Origin: an uncultured Acetatifactor sp.
GTDB taxonomy: Bacteria > Bacillota > Clostridia > Lachnospirales > Lachnospiraceae
DNA length: 64,000 bases
Assembly (NCBI GenBank): GCA_910586215.1
Contig: CAJUGH010000003.1
Location: 115,273 to 179,272, forward strand
Reading direction: 5' to 3'
Position 1 is the stretch's first letter, and every line of letters begins with the position of its first letter. The notes beneath the pieces were generated by a model. It made no database searches, was not told the origin of the DNA, and saw only the letters and a list, made by a program, of their open reading frames with translations. Shown piece by piece: positions 27,409 to 35,666 of the stretch. Both the position numbers and the translations under genes were made by a program.

Positions 27409-27436
27409 TATGATATGACTGAAGGCAGGCAACTGT
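27409..27436 (-). promoter_or_regulatory. Possible SigK/SigE-type promoter of cotJABC
   Basis: On the minus strand CATATCATA (27409-27417) fits the SigK -10 pattern CATANNNTA, with AC 17 bases upstream (27435-27436) as the short -35. Context (spore coat operon) supports a mother-cell sigma factor; the motif alone is weak. Confidence 0.45.
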
Positions 27437-27473
27437 GTCAAAAAGGTAGGAGACAAAACTTTGATATAGAAAC

Positions 27474-27519
27474 AGACCAGGCGGTACAGCCCTTATGCTT
27501 TGGCCGTACCGCCTGGTCT
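27474..27519 (-). terminator. 14-bp hairpin between FakA-C-like gene and cotJ
   Basis: Perfect stem 27474-27487 with 27506-27519, loop of 18 bases. It lies in the gap between the gene ending at 27655 and the cotJ promoter. T content after the stem is modest (GTTTCTATATC). Confidence 0.65.
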
Positions 27520-27654
27520 TGATATGCTTACACCTGTTTTCTCCTGTAATGGGTTATAACAAAGAGAACCATTCCTACAGCAAATGATACGCCTGGAGAA
27601 CCATGATGATCCTTCTTTATCCTTGGCATCTACCTGGCTCATTGCCCGCGGGAA

Positions 27655-27906
27655 TCATCCCTGCAATCCCCTGGCCTGTCTGTCCATATCCTCCACCACA
27701 ATATCATGGATTTCCCCCAGGGAGGCACAGTATTCCAGCACTTTCCAGGGCTCATTGGTATGAAAATGAATCTTTATCAATTCTTCATCCCCTACTGCCA
27801 GCAGGCAGTCTCCCTTGAAATGCTCCATAAAATAGTCACTGATCTCATCCTCATCCAAATCTTTCCCTTCGATCAGCAGCTGCGTATCATACCGGAAATC
27901 CAGCAT
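27655..27906 (-). CDS. Free-standing domain resembling the C-terminus of FakA (DAK2/YloV family)
   Basis: 83 residues. LIEGKDLDEDEISDYF, then CLLAVGDEELIKIHFHTNEP and LGEIHDIVVEDM follow the pattern of the last domain of fatty acid kinase FakA (VVGDE...VKVHVHTN...). FakA normally fuses this to a DAK2 kinase domain of about 500 residues, which is absent here. It lies 98 bp downstream of a DegV/FakB-type protein, the usual partner of FakA. Start chosen at the ATG at 27906, which has AAGGAG at correct distance; the ATG at 27912 is too close to it. Function of the isolated domain is unknown. Confidence 0.7.
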   Translation of the reverse strand: MLDFRYDTQLLIEGKDLDEDEISDYFMEHFKGDCLLAVGDEELIKIHFHTNEPWKVLEYCASLGEIHDIVVEDMDRQARGLQG

Positions 27907-28004
27907 TTCCATTCTCCTTATTCTCATGCAAGGGCACGCCACCACACCCAAAAAATACTGCGGGTTCCCTGCTGCACACCGTTTCCAGGTCACAAAACCA
28001 ACTG

Positions 28005-28877
28005 TCAGCGCTCCTCCCCCATGAAGAACAGCGCAATGGTTCCCGGCCCGGAATGGGCGCCGATGGTAGGCCCGATATGGCTGATCAGGAAATTCCGGAT
28101 CCCGAACCGTTCCTTGATCTGGTCACGCACATATTCGGCATCCTCCAGGGCATCCCCGTGACTGATGAACACATAGTCATCCAGGTTCTCCTGCTTCCAG
28201 GTTCCCATCTTCTCCTCCATATAGTCTACCAGGGCATTTAAGGACTTTTTCCTACCCCGGATCTTGCCGATCACGATCAAGTGTCCTTCGCTGTCCACAT
28301 GAAGCTTGGGCTTGATCCCGGCCAGGGTACCGATCACCGCAGCAGTCTTGCTGACCCTGCCGCCCCGGTAAAGGTGGAACAAGTCGTCTACCGTGAATAC
28401 ATGGACAAAATTCTGCACATTGGCATGCAGCCACTGGGCTGTCTCCTCCAGGGATTTGCCTGCGTCCCGCATCTTCACTGCCTTATGTACGAAGAGGCCT
28501 TCCCCCATGGAGGCACAGAGACTGTCCACCACCACGATCTTCACATCCGGATGCTCTTCCATGATCTCCTGGGCCGCCATGCGCAGGTTGCCACAGGTGC
28601 CGCTTAGTCCTGAGGAGAATGCCAGGTGCAGGATCTCCTTGTCTGCCTGTATATATTCCTCGAAATATTCCTTTGCCTCGGCAGGATTGATCTGGGAAGT
28701 GGTAGGCATCTTGCCTTCATTGCGCATCATGGCATAGAATTCCTTCCAGTCCAGTTCTTTGTCCCGTCCATAGGTAACGCCGTCCAGAATATAACTGATG
28801 GGCATGCAGCCTATGTTATGTTCTTGCAGGTATTCCTTTGGCAGGTCGGCCGTACTGTCTGTAATGATCTTAAACAT
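28005..28877 (-). CDS. DegV/FakB family fatty-acid-binding protein
   Basis: 290 residues from the ATG at 28877 (AAAGGAG upstream); upstream extension to 29054 is not family-like. N-terminus IITDSTADLP and TSQINPAEAKEYFEEY (about 60-80) carry the Thr/Ser that bind the fatty-acid carboxylate. SGLSGT and VDSLCASMGEG follow. C-terminus ends with GPTIGAHSGPGTIALFFMG, the typical closing motif. FakB proteins carry fatty acids to FakA for phosphorylation; the FakA-C-like gene follows. Confidence 0.92.
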   Translation of the reverse strand: MFKIITDSTADLPKEYLQEHNIGCMPISYILDGVTYGRDKELDWKEFYAMMRNEGKMPTTSQINPAEAKEYFEEYIQADKEILHLAFSSGLSGTCGNLRMAAQEIMEEHPDVKIVVVDSLCASMGEGLFVHKAVKMRDAGKSLEETAQWLHANVQNFVHVFTVDDLFHLYRGGRVSKTAAVIGTLAGIKPKLHVDSEGHLIVIGKIRGRKKSLNALVDYMEEKMGTWKQENLDDYVFISHGDALEDAEYVRDQIKERFGIRNFLISHIGPTIGAHSGPGTIALFFMGEER

Positions 28878-28953
28878 ATCAGAGACTCCTTTCGTATCTA
28901 TGGATAGTCCGATGTAAGGCTGGAAGGACACTGTTAAAAAATATGCATCCCGT

Positions 28954-29883
28954 TCACGCTTCCGGATAGAGCTTTTTCGGATAGGCCCCTGCTGCAACCA
29001 GGGCCCGCAGGGAATCCACCACTGCCTGCTTATCTTCCTTGTAAGTGACGCCAAACCATTTGTCTGGTGTCTCCAATACTTTCACGGTGGCTTTCCCCTG
29101 CACCAGAAGCTGGTTGATCACCATGGGCAACAGGTATTCAGACTTGATGTCCCCTTCCCTGATCCCTGCCAGGAATGCCGGAAAACCTTCCTCCAGAACC
29201 TTCATGAAGGAGGCCGGGAATCCCCACATGTTCATGGAAGCATGGCACCCAGGCTGAACAGATACAGGATATCCCTGTTCATCTGCCGCCTTCAGTTCTC
29301 CGTCTTCCATGCGGATATCATAGGTCTCCACCACGGTCTGTAACAGGTTGTCACTGTTCACCTGACAGATCCCCCTGGTCACGCCGCCATTCTCACTGAG
29401 GGTATTCTCCAGCAGGAAGCCCCCCATGCACAGGTCATAGACAGGACTGTCTTCCTTCATCTGTTGGATCATATACGCATGGACCTTCCGGAAACCTTCT
29501 TTTCCGTAATAGTCATCTGCGTTGATCACCATAAAGGGACCATCTACCAGATCCTTCGCACTGAGCACTGCCTGGCCGGTTCCCCAGGGTTTCTTCCTGT
29601 CTGCAGGCCTTGTGAAGCCCTCCGGCAGGTCATCAATCTCCTGGAAGGCATAGGCCACATTTGCCGCCTTCTCGATCCTGTTGCCGATCACCTCACGGAA
29701 ATCCTTCTCCAGATCCCGGCGGATCACGAATACAATCTTGTCAAAGCCTGCCTGGAGGGCATCGTATATGGAATAATCCATGATGATCTCCCCGCCAGGT
29801 CCAACCGGCTCCAACTGCTTGATGCCCCCACCGAAACGGCTTCCAATTCCGGCCGCCATGATTATCAACGTAGTGTTTTTCAT
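28954..29883 (-). CDS. Sugar-phosphate nucleotidyltransferase
   Basis: 309 residues. Rossmann-type nucleotidyltransferase core with the NTP loop MAAGIGSRFGGGIKQLEPVG (the Lys is conserved), GPFMVINADDYYG (metal-binding Asp pair) and ENGGVTRGIC. It should transfer NMP from an NTP to a sugar phosphate or a related alcohol phosphate, feeding a surface polymer; the exact sugar is not readable. Its extended -10 promoter lies about 40 bp upstream; DegV follows after 76 bp. Confidence 0.85.
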   Translation of the reverse strand: MKNTTLIIMAAGIGSRFGGGIKQLEPVGPGGEIIMDYSIYDALQAGFDKIVFVIRRDLEKDFREVIGNRIEKAANVAYAFQEIDDLPEGFTRPADRKKPWGTGQAVLSAKDLVDGPFMVINADDYYGKEGFRKVHAYMIQQMKEDSPVYDLCMGGFLLENTLSENGGVTRGICQVNSDNLLQTVVETYDIRMEDGELKAADEQGYPVSVQPGCHASMNMWGFPASFMKVLEEGFPAFLAGIREGDIKSEYLLPMVINQLLVQGKATVKVLETPDKWFGVTYKEDKQAVVDSLRALVAAGAYPKKLYPEA

Positions 29884-29922
29884 ATCCAGTCTCCCTTATC
29901 GATGTTTCCTTGTTTGATGTCT

Positions 29923-29931
29923 ATTATAGCA
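29923..29931 (-). promoter_or_regulatory. Extended -10 promoter of the nucleotidyltransferase
   Basis: Minus strand TGC followed by TATAAT (29923-29928), 40 bp before the ATG. The -35 region is poor, as is usual with an extended -10. Confidence 0.5.
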
Positions 29932-30103
29932 CAATTATCTCAAAACACAAAAGGAAAGCACCCTTACTTCTTGATTCTGTCAATATCTGCCAGATTGCCC
30001 CCCGGTGAAGTGGGTGTTTGCTTATATTCAGTATACCATGTGCCAAACGCAAAGTCTATTATATTTTTATGCCTGCCCTGGACTTGCCCTATAAATAGCA
30101 GCC

Positions 30104-31567
30104 TTATTCCTCTTTCCTCTTTCCTGGTTTTTCTTCCTGTATCAAAGCCCCCGGCAGCCGCCTGCGGATCAGCCGGTTCTTCAGGCTCTTCCAGTCAAAG
30201 GGAAGCAAGGGATACAAATAGCTTCTGTTGGACACGGTGCGGTTGCAGCCGATGGCAAGAAGTGCCACTCCCAGTCCCCCGATATATCCGGCAAGGCCAA
30301 ACCACTGGGTCAGCAGCAGACTGATCATCCGCAGGAATTTCAAGGCATATCCCATCTCATAGTTGGCCTGGGTATAGTTGGCAATGGCCACGAAGGCCAT
30401 GTAAAGCATGACCTCGGGGGAAAACCACCCACTGTTTACGGAGAATTCCCCCAGTACCAGGGCCGCCATGACGCTTAAGGGAGTGCTGAGCATGTTGGGA
30501 GTGTTCACCGCTGCCAGCTTCAGCCCGTCAATGGCCAGTTCCAGGATCAGAAATTGCCAGATCAGCGGCACATTGGGAGCTTCCTTCAGCATAATGAAGG
30601 AAAAACTGTCAGGAATCCATTCCTCATGGCTTACCAGCAGCAGAAAGGTAGGGGTGAGCAGATACGTCAGCAGGCTGATCAGAAACCGGGTAATGCGCAG
30701 GTAGGTTCCTGTGATAGGTGGGAAATAGTAGTCATCGGCCTCCTCCACCACATCAAAAATGGTGGTGGGCAGGATCATGGCAGAGGGGGAATTGTCCACC
30801 AGGATCACAATATTTCCCTCCAGCACCTGGGCGGCTGCCGCATCCGGACGTTCTGTGTACTTGAATTTCGGAAAAGGATTGTACCACCTTCTCTGGTAGA
30901 GACATTCTGCCAGGGACTCCTGGTTCATGCTCAGGGCATCTGCCTGGATGTTCTGGATCTTGCGCCGGATGGCTTCCAGGAACTGTCTGTCCACCCGGTC
31001 TGCCATGTAACAGAGCACAATGTCCGTCTTAGAACTTTTCCCTGCGGAGAGCATCTCCATGTGCAGGTCGGTACTGCGGATCCGTCTGCGGATCAAGGCC
31101 GTGTTGAAGACCACCGTCTCCACGAATCCGTCCTTGGATCCCCTGAGTACCTTGTCCTTCTCCGGCTCTTCCACTCCCCTGGAAGGATATGTCCTGGAAT
31201 CAATCAGCAGCGCCTTCTCATAGCCGTCCACCAGCAGCACAAACATGCCTGACAACAGGGAATCAATCAGGACCTGGCATCTTCCCTCAATATCCACTTC
31301 CACATAAGGGGTAAACTGTTTGGAAAGTCCATGCATGTCAGAGGGCATCTTGTCCGGGGTAAGGTCCATGAAATACTGCAACAGCTTCTGTACCAGTTCA
31401 TCCTTGCAGAAACCGTCCACCAGGTACATGCAGGCTTCCCTGCCACCAAAGGAAATGACCCGGTAGATCACGTCAAAGTTCTGTTCCACTGCCAGTACCT
31501 GGTTCAGGTAACGCATGTCCCTGGCCAGGCATCCTGTAAGTTCCGATTTGCTTTCTTGTTTATCCAA
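30104..31567 (-). CDS. GerA-family spore germination protein, SpoVAF-like
   Basis: 487 residues. Cytoplasmic N-domain with the family block SRGVEEPEKDKVLRGSKDGF, VFNTALIRRRIRSTDL and KTDIVLCYMADRV, then about five membrane helices from residue 285 (LISLLTYLLTPTFLLLVS onwards), then a basic tail. This is the A subunit type of germinant receptors; the lack of B and C genes fits SpoVAF, which acts with SpoVAEa. The likely start is a TTG at 31567, with AAGGAAG, the 3' arm of the preceding hairpin, as ribosome site; an ATG at 31516 is the alternative. Acts in the inner spore membrane. Confidence 0.88.
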   Translation of the reverse strand: MDKQESKSELTGCLARDMRYLNQVLAVEQNFDVIYRVISFGGREACMYLVDGFCKDELVQKLLQYFMDLTPDKMPSDMHGLSKQFTPYVEVDIEGRCQVLIDSLLSGMFVLLVDGYEKALLIDSRTYPSRGVEEPEKDKVLRGSKDGFVETVVFNTALIRRRIRSTDLHMEMLSAGKSSKTDIVLCYMADRVDRQFLEAIRRKIQNIQADALSMNQESLAECLYQRRWYNPFPKFKYTERPDAAAAQVLEGNIVILVDNSPSAMILPTTIFDVVEEADDYYFPPITGTYLRITRFLISLLTYLLTPTFLLLVSHEEWIPDSFSFIMLKEAPNVPLIWQFLILELAIDGLKLAAVNTPNMLSTPLSVMAALVLGEFSVNSGWFSPEVMLYMAFVAIANYTQANYEMGYALKFLRMISLLLTQWFGLAGYIGGLGVALLAIGCNRTVSNRSYLYPLLPFDWKSLKNRLIRRRLPGALIQEEKPGKRKEE

Positions 31568-31573
31568 AATAAA

Positions 31574-31622
31574 ATCTTCCTTTCCGCAAATGCTTTTGCC
31601 TTAGCATTTACCAAAGGAAGAT
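31574..31622 (-). terminator. Terminator-like hairpin after dUTPase, carrying gerA's ribosome site
   Basis: Outer 10-bp stem plus a 6-bp inner stem separated by an internal loop (31574-31593 with 31604-31622), followed on the minus strand by TTTATTTTGG, in which the TTG start of the next gene sits. Confidence 0.7.
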
Positions 31623-31694
31623 ATTTATGCGCTTTATCTATCCTCTTACAGAGGCAGGAGGACTGGCAAGGCATCCACTGCCGGCCAGGCCTTT

Positions 31695-32210
31695 TCATAC
31701 ACCTGTGGTACTTCCCAGGCCGCCATTGCGGACACCTTCCGCATGATCGTCCACAGTGATGCCATACTCCAGGAAGATTCCCTGGGCAAAGGCCATTCCC
31801 TGGGCAATCTCTACTGTCCGGCCCTCATTGGTGTCATTTGTCATCTTGATGAAGATATGTCCTTCATTGTCGGAATCATAGTAGTCACTGTCAATGATCC
31901 CCACTGTATTGTTCATCTGCAGACGGTATTTGAAGCCAAGCCCGCTCCTTGGATACAGCTTCAGTACCCAGTCCTGGTCTATCCTTACCCTGATGCCTGT
32001 AGGGATCTTCACGGTCTGCCCAGGTGCCAGCACAAAGGGAAAGGGTGCGTAGAAATCGTACCCTGCACTGCCCCTGGTAGCCCGCCGGGGGAGCATGATT
32101 TTTTCATACATTTCCTGTATATCCGTATCCGGAATCTCCGGGAAATCCCCCTTTACCGCCTCCGCAAAATTCTGGAAACTTACCTTATAAAACTGTGCCA
32201 CTCTTTTCAT
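31695..32210 (-). CDS. dut: dUTP diphosphatase (dUTPase), trimeric type
   Basis: 171 residues from the ATG at 32210 (AGGAGG upstream). The five motifs are present in order: GSAGYDFYA (I), PRSGLGFK (II), NTVGIIDSDYYD (III, catalytic Asp), IAQGMAFAQGI (IV) and RNGGLGSTTG (V, the P-loop-like tail). An N-terminal extension of about 45 residues is longer than in the E. coli enzyme. It removes dUTP and supplies dUMP; position next to nrdDG fits deoxynucleotide supply. Confidence 0.92.
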   Translation of the reverse strand: MKRVAQFYKVSFQNFAEAVKGDFPEIPDTDIQEMYEKIMLPRRATRGSAGYDFYAPFPFVLAPGQTVKIPTGIRVRIDQDWVLKLYPRSGLGFKYRLQMNNTVGIIDSDYYDSDNEGHIFIKMTNDTNEGRTVEIAQGMAFAQGIFLEYGITVDDHAEGVRNGGLGSTTGV

Positions 32211-32309
32211 GCCTGCCTCCTGGTACCTCCAAGAGCGGATTTGTGCAGCCTCGCCCAAAACCCGCCCCTGTTATCTCCTATAGTTCTACATTCTTTCAGA
32301 AATTTTGTC

Positions 32310-32870
32310 TTAGTCACAGCATCCACAGATATTTTCTGGCCGCTCAGTCTCCACATAAGCCTGCTCATAATCACCACAGTGCAGTATGGGCACGGACGGA
32401 TCCTGCTGGGCCAGGGTACGTCTTACATCAATGACCCTCTGGTTCCGGCTGCCCTTCCAGAGCAGCTTGTCATCCTTCTGCGCAATATGGAATTCACCGT
32501 CCACTACCACATCCACATACTGCATCACGGCGTCATCCCATATTTTCTCCCAACTGTCCCCGGTGTACATCCAGATGGTCTTGTCCGGGAATTCTGCCCT
32601 AATCTGTGCCATCAGTGCCCGTACATCCGCCCTGTTGGCCGGATGCATGGGATCCCCCCCGGAGAAGGTGATCCCGGAGATATAACTTTTCCGAAGCTGC
32701 TCAAACACTTCCTGCCTGGCTGCCTCATCAAATGGCAGGCCTCCGTTCGGATCCCATGTGACCGGGTTATGGCATTCCTTGCAGCAATGATTACAGCCTG
32801 CCAGCCATAGGACCACCCGAAGACCATCGCCATTGAGCATATCGTCCTTCGTTATATTATGATATCTCAT
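32310..32870 (-). CDS. nrdG: Anaerobic ribonucleoside-triphosphate reductase activating protein
   Basis: 186 residues. Radical SAM enzyme with the cluster motif CNHCCKEC (CX3CX2C, Cys26/30/33), then FSGGDPMHP (SAM-binding GGD). It makes the glycyl radical on NrdD. It lies 291 bp downstream of nrdD in a spacer full of hairpins, which probably lowers its output relative to NrdD. Confidence 0.95.
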   Translation of the reverse strand: MRYHNITKDDMLNGDGLRVVLWLAGCNHCCKECHNPVTWDPNGGLPFDEAARQEVFEQLRKSYISGITFSGGDPMHPANRADVRALMAQIRAEFPDKTIWMYTGDSWEKIWDDAVMQYVDVVVDGEFHIAQKDDKLLWKGSRNQRVIDVRRTLAQQDPSVPILHCGDYEQAYVETERPENICGCCD

Positions 32871-32970
32871 CTTTCATCCCCGTTCCCTTATTCCTAAAAC
32901 CTTTCTGTTCCCTTCCTGCCATGACCTGGAGCAAAACACTCCCTCTGTCTCCCCGCCTGCTGCATACCCG

Positions 32971-33078
32971 GAAGAAAACTCCCGTTCTTCTTCCCACTTG
33001 CCACATACCGAGAAGAAAACCCCGTTCTTCTTCCCGCTTGTCACATCCTGGGAAGAATGCCCTGTAAGGGCATTCTTC
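32971..33078. repeat. Three tandem hairpin-forming repeats in the nrdD-nrdG spacer
   Basis: Units start with GAAGAA at 32971, 33012 and 33052 (period 40-41 bp). Each ends in TTCTTC and can fold back on itself. The third has a perfect 11-bp stem (33052-33062 with 33068-33078). The flanking bases (CCCRCYTG...CACAT) are also repeated. Confidence 0.7.
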
Positions 33079-33111
33079 TGGACGAAACTTAGATTTTCTT
33101 AGGTTGTGTAC

Positions 33112-33137
33112 AAAGAGGTGTGTTTACACACCTCTTT
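33112..33137 (-). terminator. Hairpin directly after nrdD
   Basis: 11-bp perfect stem (33112-33122 with 33127-33137), loop TTTA, 24 bp after the nrdD stop. It is enclosed by a longer imperfect stem (about 33081-33103 with 33142-33161). No long T-run, so partial termination or mRNA end protection is likely. Confidence 0.65.
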
Positions 33138-33161
33138 ACAGCCTTAGAAAATCTTTTCGTC

Positions 33162-35360
33162 CTACATGCTCTTCCGCTCCGCAATCTCTGCCATCTTGGC
33201 ATCATTGAGCCTGGTGTCCCCATGTACCCTGGAATAGGACAGATAACCGTTCATCCTGTCAATCTTGGTCAGGTTCCGGCTGCCGCACTTAGGGCACACA
33301 TCCATCTCCAGTTCCTGGTGGCCGCAGTCGTCACAGTAAGCCAGGGACAGATTGACCCCCTCATAGAAGCCCATGGCCATGGCCCGGCGGATCAGTGTCT
33401 TGATGGCCTGGATGTTATAGTCTATGGGATATTTCACATACTGGATCTTACCGCCATTGCTCAGATCCCAGAACCGGTCTTCCAGATCCTGCTTCTGGAT
33501 GGGGGTGATGTCTTCCGTCACATGGCAGTGGAAGCTGTTGCTCACATACTCCCTGTCGGACACTCCTTCCACGATACCATATTTGTTGCGGAACTGCTTC
33601 ACCTGCAGGCCGCAGAGATTCTCTGCCGGGGTGCCATAGATGGCATACAGGTTGCCGTCTGCCTCCTTGAATTCATTGATGCGCTTGTTGATATATTCCA
33701 GCACCTCCAGGGCAAACTGGCCGTCCTCCACCAGGGATTTCCCATTGTAAAGCTCTTGAAGTTCGTTCAGGGCCGTGATACCGAAGCTGGCCGTGGCAGA
33801 TTTTAGCAATGGCTTGATCTTGTCTGTAAGCTTTAGGTGTCCTCCCAGGAAACCGCCCTCACAGTAGGCCAGGGGGTTGGTAGAAGCCCGCATCTCCCCC
33901 AGGTACGCGTAAGTGCGGATATGCAGCTGTCTGATCAGATTCAAGTAATAGTCCAGCACTTCGTAGAAATCCCGGCTTTCCTTCCTGGACTTGGCCAGGA
34001 TCATGGGAAGATGCAGGGATACTGCCCCGATGTTAAACCGGCCTACGAACACAGGTTTGTCCTCCTTGTCCGCTGGATGCATACCGCCCCGCTCGTACCA
34101 GGGGGATAGGAAGGCCCGGCAGCCCATAGGGGAGATGATACGTCCATACTGCTTGTACATGCTGGCCACATAGCCTTTCCCAGTCAGGCTCAGCCAGTCG
34201 GGGTACATGGTCTTGGCAGAACACCTTACCCCTGCTTCAAATACGTCCTCCAGGGGTTTACCCGGCCCATGCAGGTTCTCGTCATACAGGAATACAATCT
34301 TAGGGAACAGGACTGGCTTCTTGTGATCCTCCTTGCCTTGTCCCTTGCGCCTTACTTCCAGCATGGTGATGGTAGCCAGCCTGGCAAACCTGCCAGTGCC
34401 AGTGCCTGCAGTGACAGTGATAAAGGGATAGTCCCCCCGGCTGCTTCCCACAGTATTGAATTTATACTCCCAGCCCTGGAAGCCCTGTTCAAACTCCCTT
34501 GCCACATCCGCATCGGCTTCCTTTTGTGCGGCTGCCTGGCCGATTCCCAGGCGAAGGTACTTCTCTATATACCGCCTATAAGACTTCTCTGCATACGGCT
34601 CCAGGATCAGATCCACGCTGGGCACGGTAAAGCCGCCATACTGCTGGCTGGCAGCGCTAAGTACAATATCCCCGATCACGTCAAAGGCCACATCCAGGGA
34701 TTTTGGTTCATTGTACCACACATTGCCCATCTCAAAGCCGCCGCTCAACACATTCTGTACATCAAACAGGCAGCAGTTCATGGTATCCCGCCTGGCAGAC
34801 ATATCATGGACATAGATATAACCGTCCCGGCAGGCCTGGATCTCCTCGGTGGTCATGAAGAACTTCTGATAAAGCTCTTTGTTCAGCTGGTTGAAAATCA
34901 GGCTCCGCTTGGTGGCCACCAGGGCAGAGTCCGTGTTGGCATTCTCTTTGTCCCCGATGTACATGATGGACTGGCTCTTCTTGTATACGTCATCCAGCAT
35001 CCGCACAAAATCCTGCTTGTAGTTGCGGTAATCCCTGTAGCTCTTGGCCACCACAGGCTTCACCTGTTCCAGGGCACTCTCCACAATATTGTGCATAATG
35101 GGAATCGGGATCTCATCCTGCTCCAGTTCGTTCACTTTATCCACCACATACTGGCAGATATGGCATTCTTCCTCCTGTGTAAACTTGGTAAGTGCCCTGT
35201 ATGCACTTTTGCCAACGGCATTCACCACCTTCTGCACATTAAAGGCTTCCTTGCTGCCATCCTTCTTGATCACATAGACCGTCCTGGCCGGCTTAAAATC
35301 CTCCCCGTAATCCACATTGTCTGTCACTGCCTGGTCGAAATTACTGCTCATCCAATCCAT
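33162..35360 (-). CDS. nrdD: Anaerobic (class III) ribonucleoside-triphosphate reductase
   Basis: 732 residues. N-terminal ATP-cone (VYVIKKDGSKEAFNVQKVVN, about 28-120), then the ten-stranded barrel, then a zinc finger CDDCG...CPKCG near 690 and the glycyl-radical region DRMNGYLSYSR near 710. Oxygen-sensitive enzyme that makes dNTPs from NTPs with formate. The promoter region carries two NrdR-type boxes. ATG at 35360 or 35351 (AAAGGG fits the second better). Confidence 0.96.
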   Translation of the reverse strand: MDWMSSNFDQAVTDNVDYGEDFKPARTVYVIKKDGSKEAFNVQKVVNAVGKSAYRALTKFTQEEECHICQYVVDKVNELEQDEIPIPIMHNIVESALEQVKPVVAKSYRDYRNYKQDFVRMLDDVYKKSQSIMYIGDKENANTDSALVATKRSLIFNQLNKELYQKFFMTTEEIQACRDGYIYVHDMSARRDTMNCCLFDVQNVLSGGFEMGNVWYNEPKSLDVAFDVIGDIVLSAASQQYGGFTVPSVDLILEPYAEKSYRRYIEKYLRLGIGQAAAQKEADADVAREFEQGFQGWEYKFNTVGSSRGDYPFITVTAGTGTGRFARLATITMLEVRRKGQGKEDHKKPVLFPKIVFLYDENLHGPGKPLEDVFEAGVRCSAKTMYPDWLSLTGKGYVASMYKQYGRIISPMGCRAFLSPWYERGGMHPADKEDKPVFVGRFNIGAVSLHLPMILAKSRKESRDFYEVLDYYLNLIRQLHIRTYAYLGEMRASTNPLAYCEGGFLGGHLKLTDKIKPLLKSATASFGITALNELQELYNGKSLVEDGQFALEVLEYINKRINEFKEADGNLYAIYGTPAENLCGLQVKQFRNKYGIVEGVSDREYVSNSFHCHVTEDITPIQKQDLEDRFWDLSNGGKIQYVKYPIDYNIQAIKTLIRRAMAMGFYEGVNLSLAYCDDCGHQELEMDVCPKCGSRNLTKIDRMNGYLSYSRVHGDTRLNDAKMAEIAERKSM

Positions 35361-35398
35361 CCCTTTCCTGCCATATATAGATCATCTTCCAAGGACAC

Positions 35399-35445
35399 AT
35401 ACAAAATGTAGTATCCCATTAAACTTGCATCCCAATATATTGTGC
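35399..35445 (-). promoter_or_regulatory. Two NrdR-type boxes upstream of nrdD
   Basis: Minus strand box 1 (35430-35445) reads GCACAATATATTGGGA, very close to the NrdR consensus ACACWATATATWGTGT. Box 2 (35399-35414) reads ATACTACATTTTGTAT, more divergent but palindromic. The 15-base gap gives 31-base centre spacing, as in known NrdR pairs. Both lie just downstream of the -10, where binding would block transcription when dATP is high. Confidence 0.75.
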
Positions 35446-35456
35446 AAGTACCTACT

Positions 35457-35486
35457 AGTATAAATACAAGATACAGTATTTGTCAA
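35457..35486 (-). promoter_or_regulatory. Promoter of nrdDG
   Basis: Minus strand TTGACA (35481-35486), 18-base spacer, TATACT (35457-35462). The NrdR boxes start 11 bp downstream. Confidence 0.75.
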
Positions 35487-35500
35487 TATGCCTATATCCA

Positions 35501-35542
35501 CAAAAAAGCCACCTAAATTTCAAAGAAATTTAGGTGGCTTTT
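35501..35542 (-). terminator. Strong intrinsic terminator of the WYL gene
   Basis: 18-bp perfect stem (35504-35521 with 35525-35542), loop AAA; on the minus strand followed by TT within a six-T run. It insulates the nrdD promoter. Symmetric A/T runs make it work on both strands. Confidence 0.9.
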
Positions 35543-35666
35543 CTGAGTCCATTTTTCATTTTCCTCTTGACATTCCCATCTGGCGCGGCTGTCCCACTCC
35601 CGGACTGTCCCTTCAGAAGCCATCTTCCGTCAGGAAAACGCTCCCACGGAACATACCATCTGCCTG

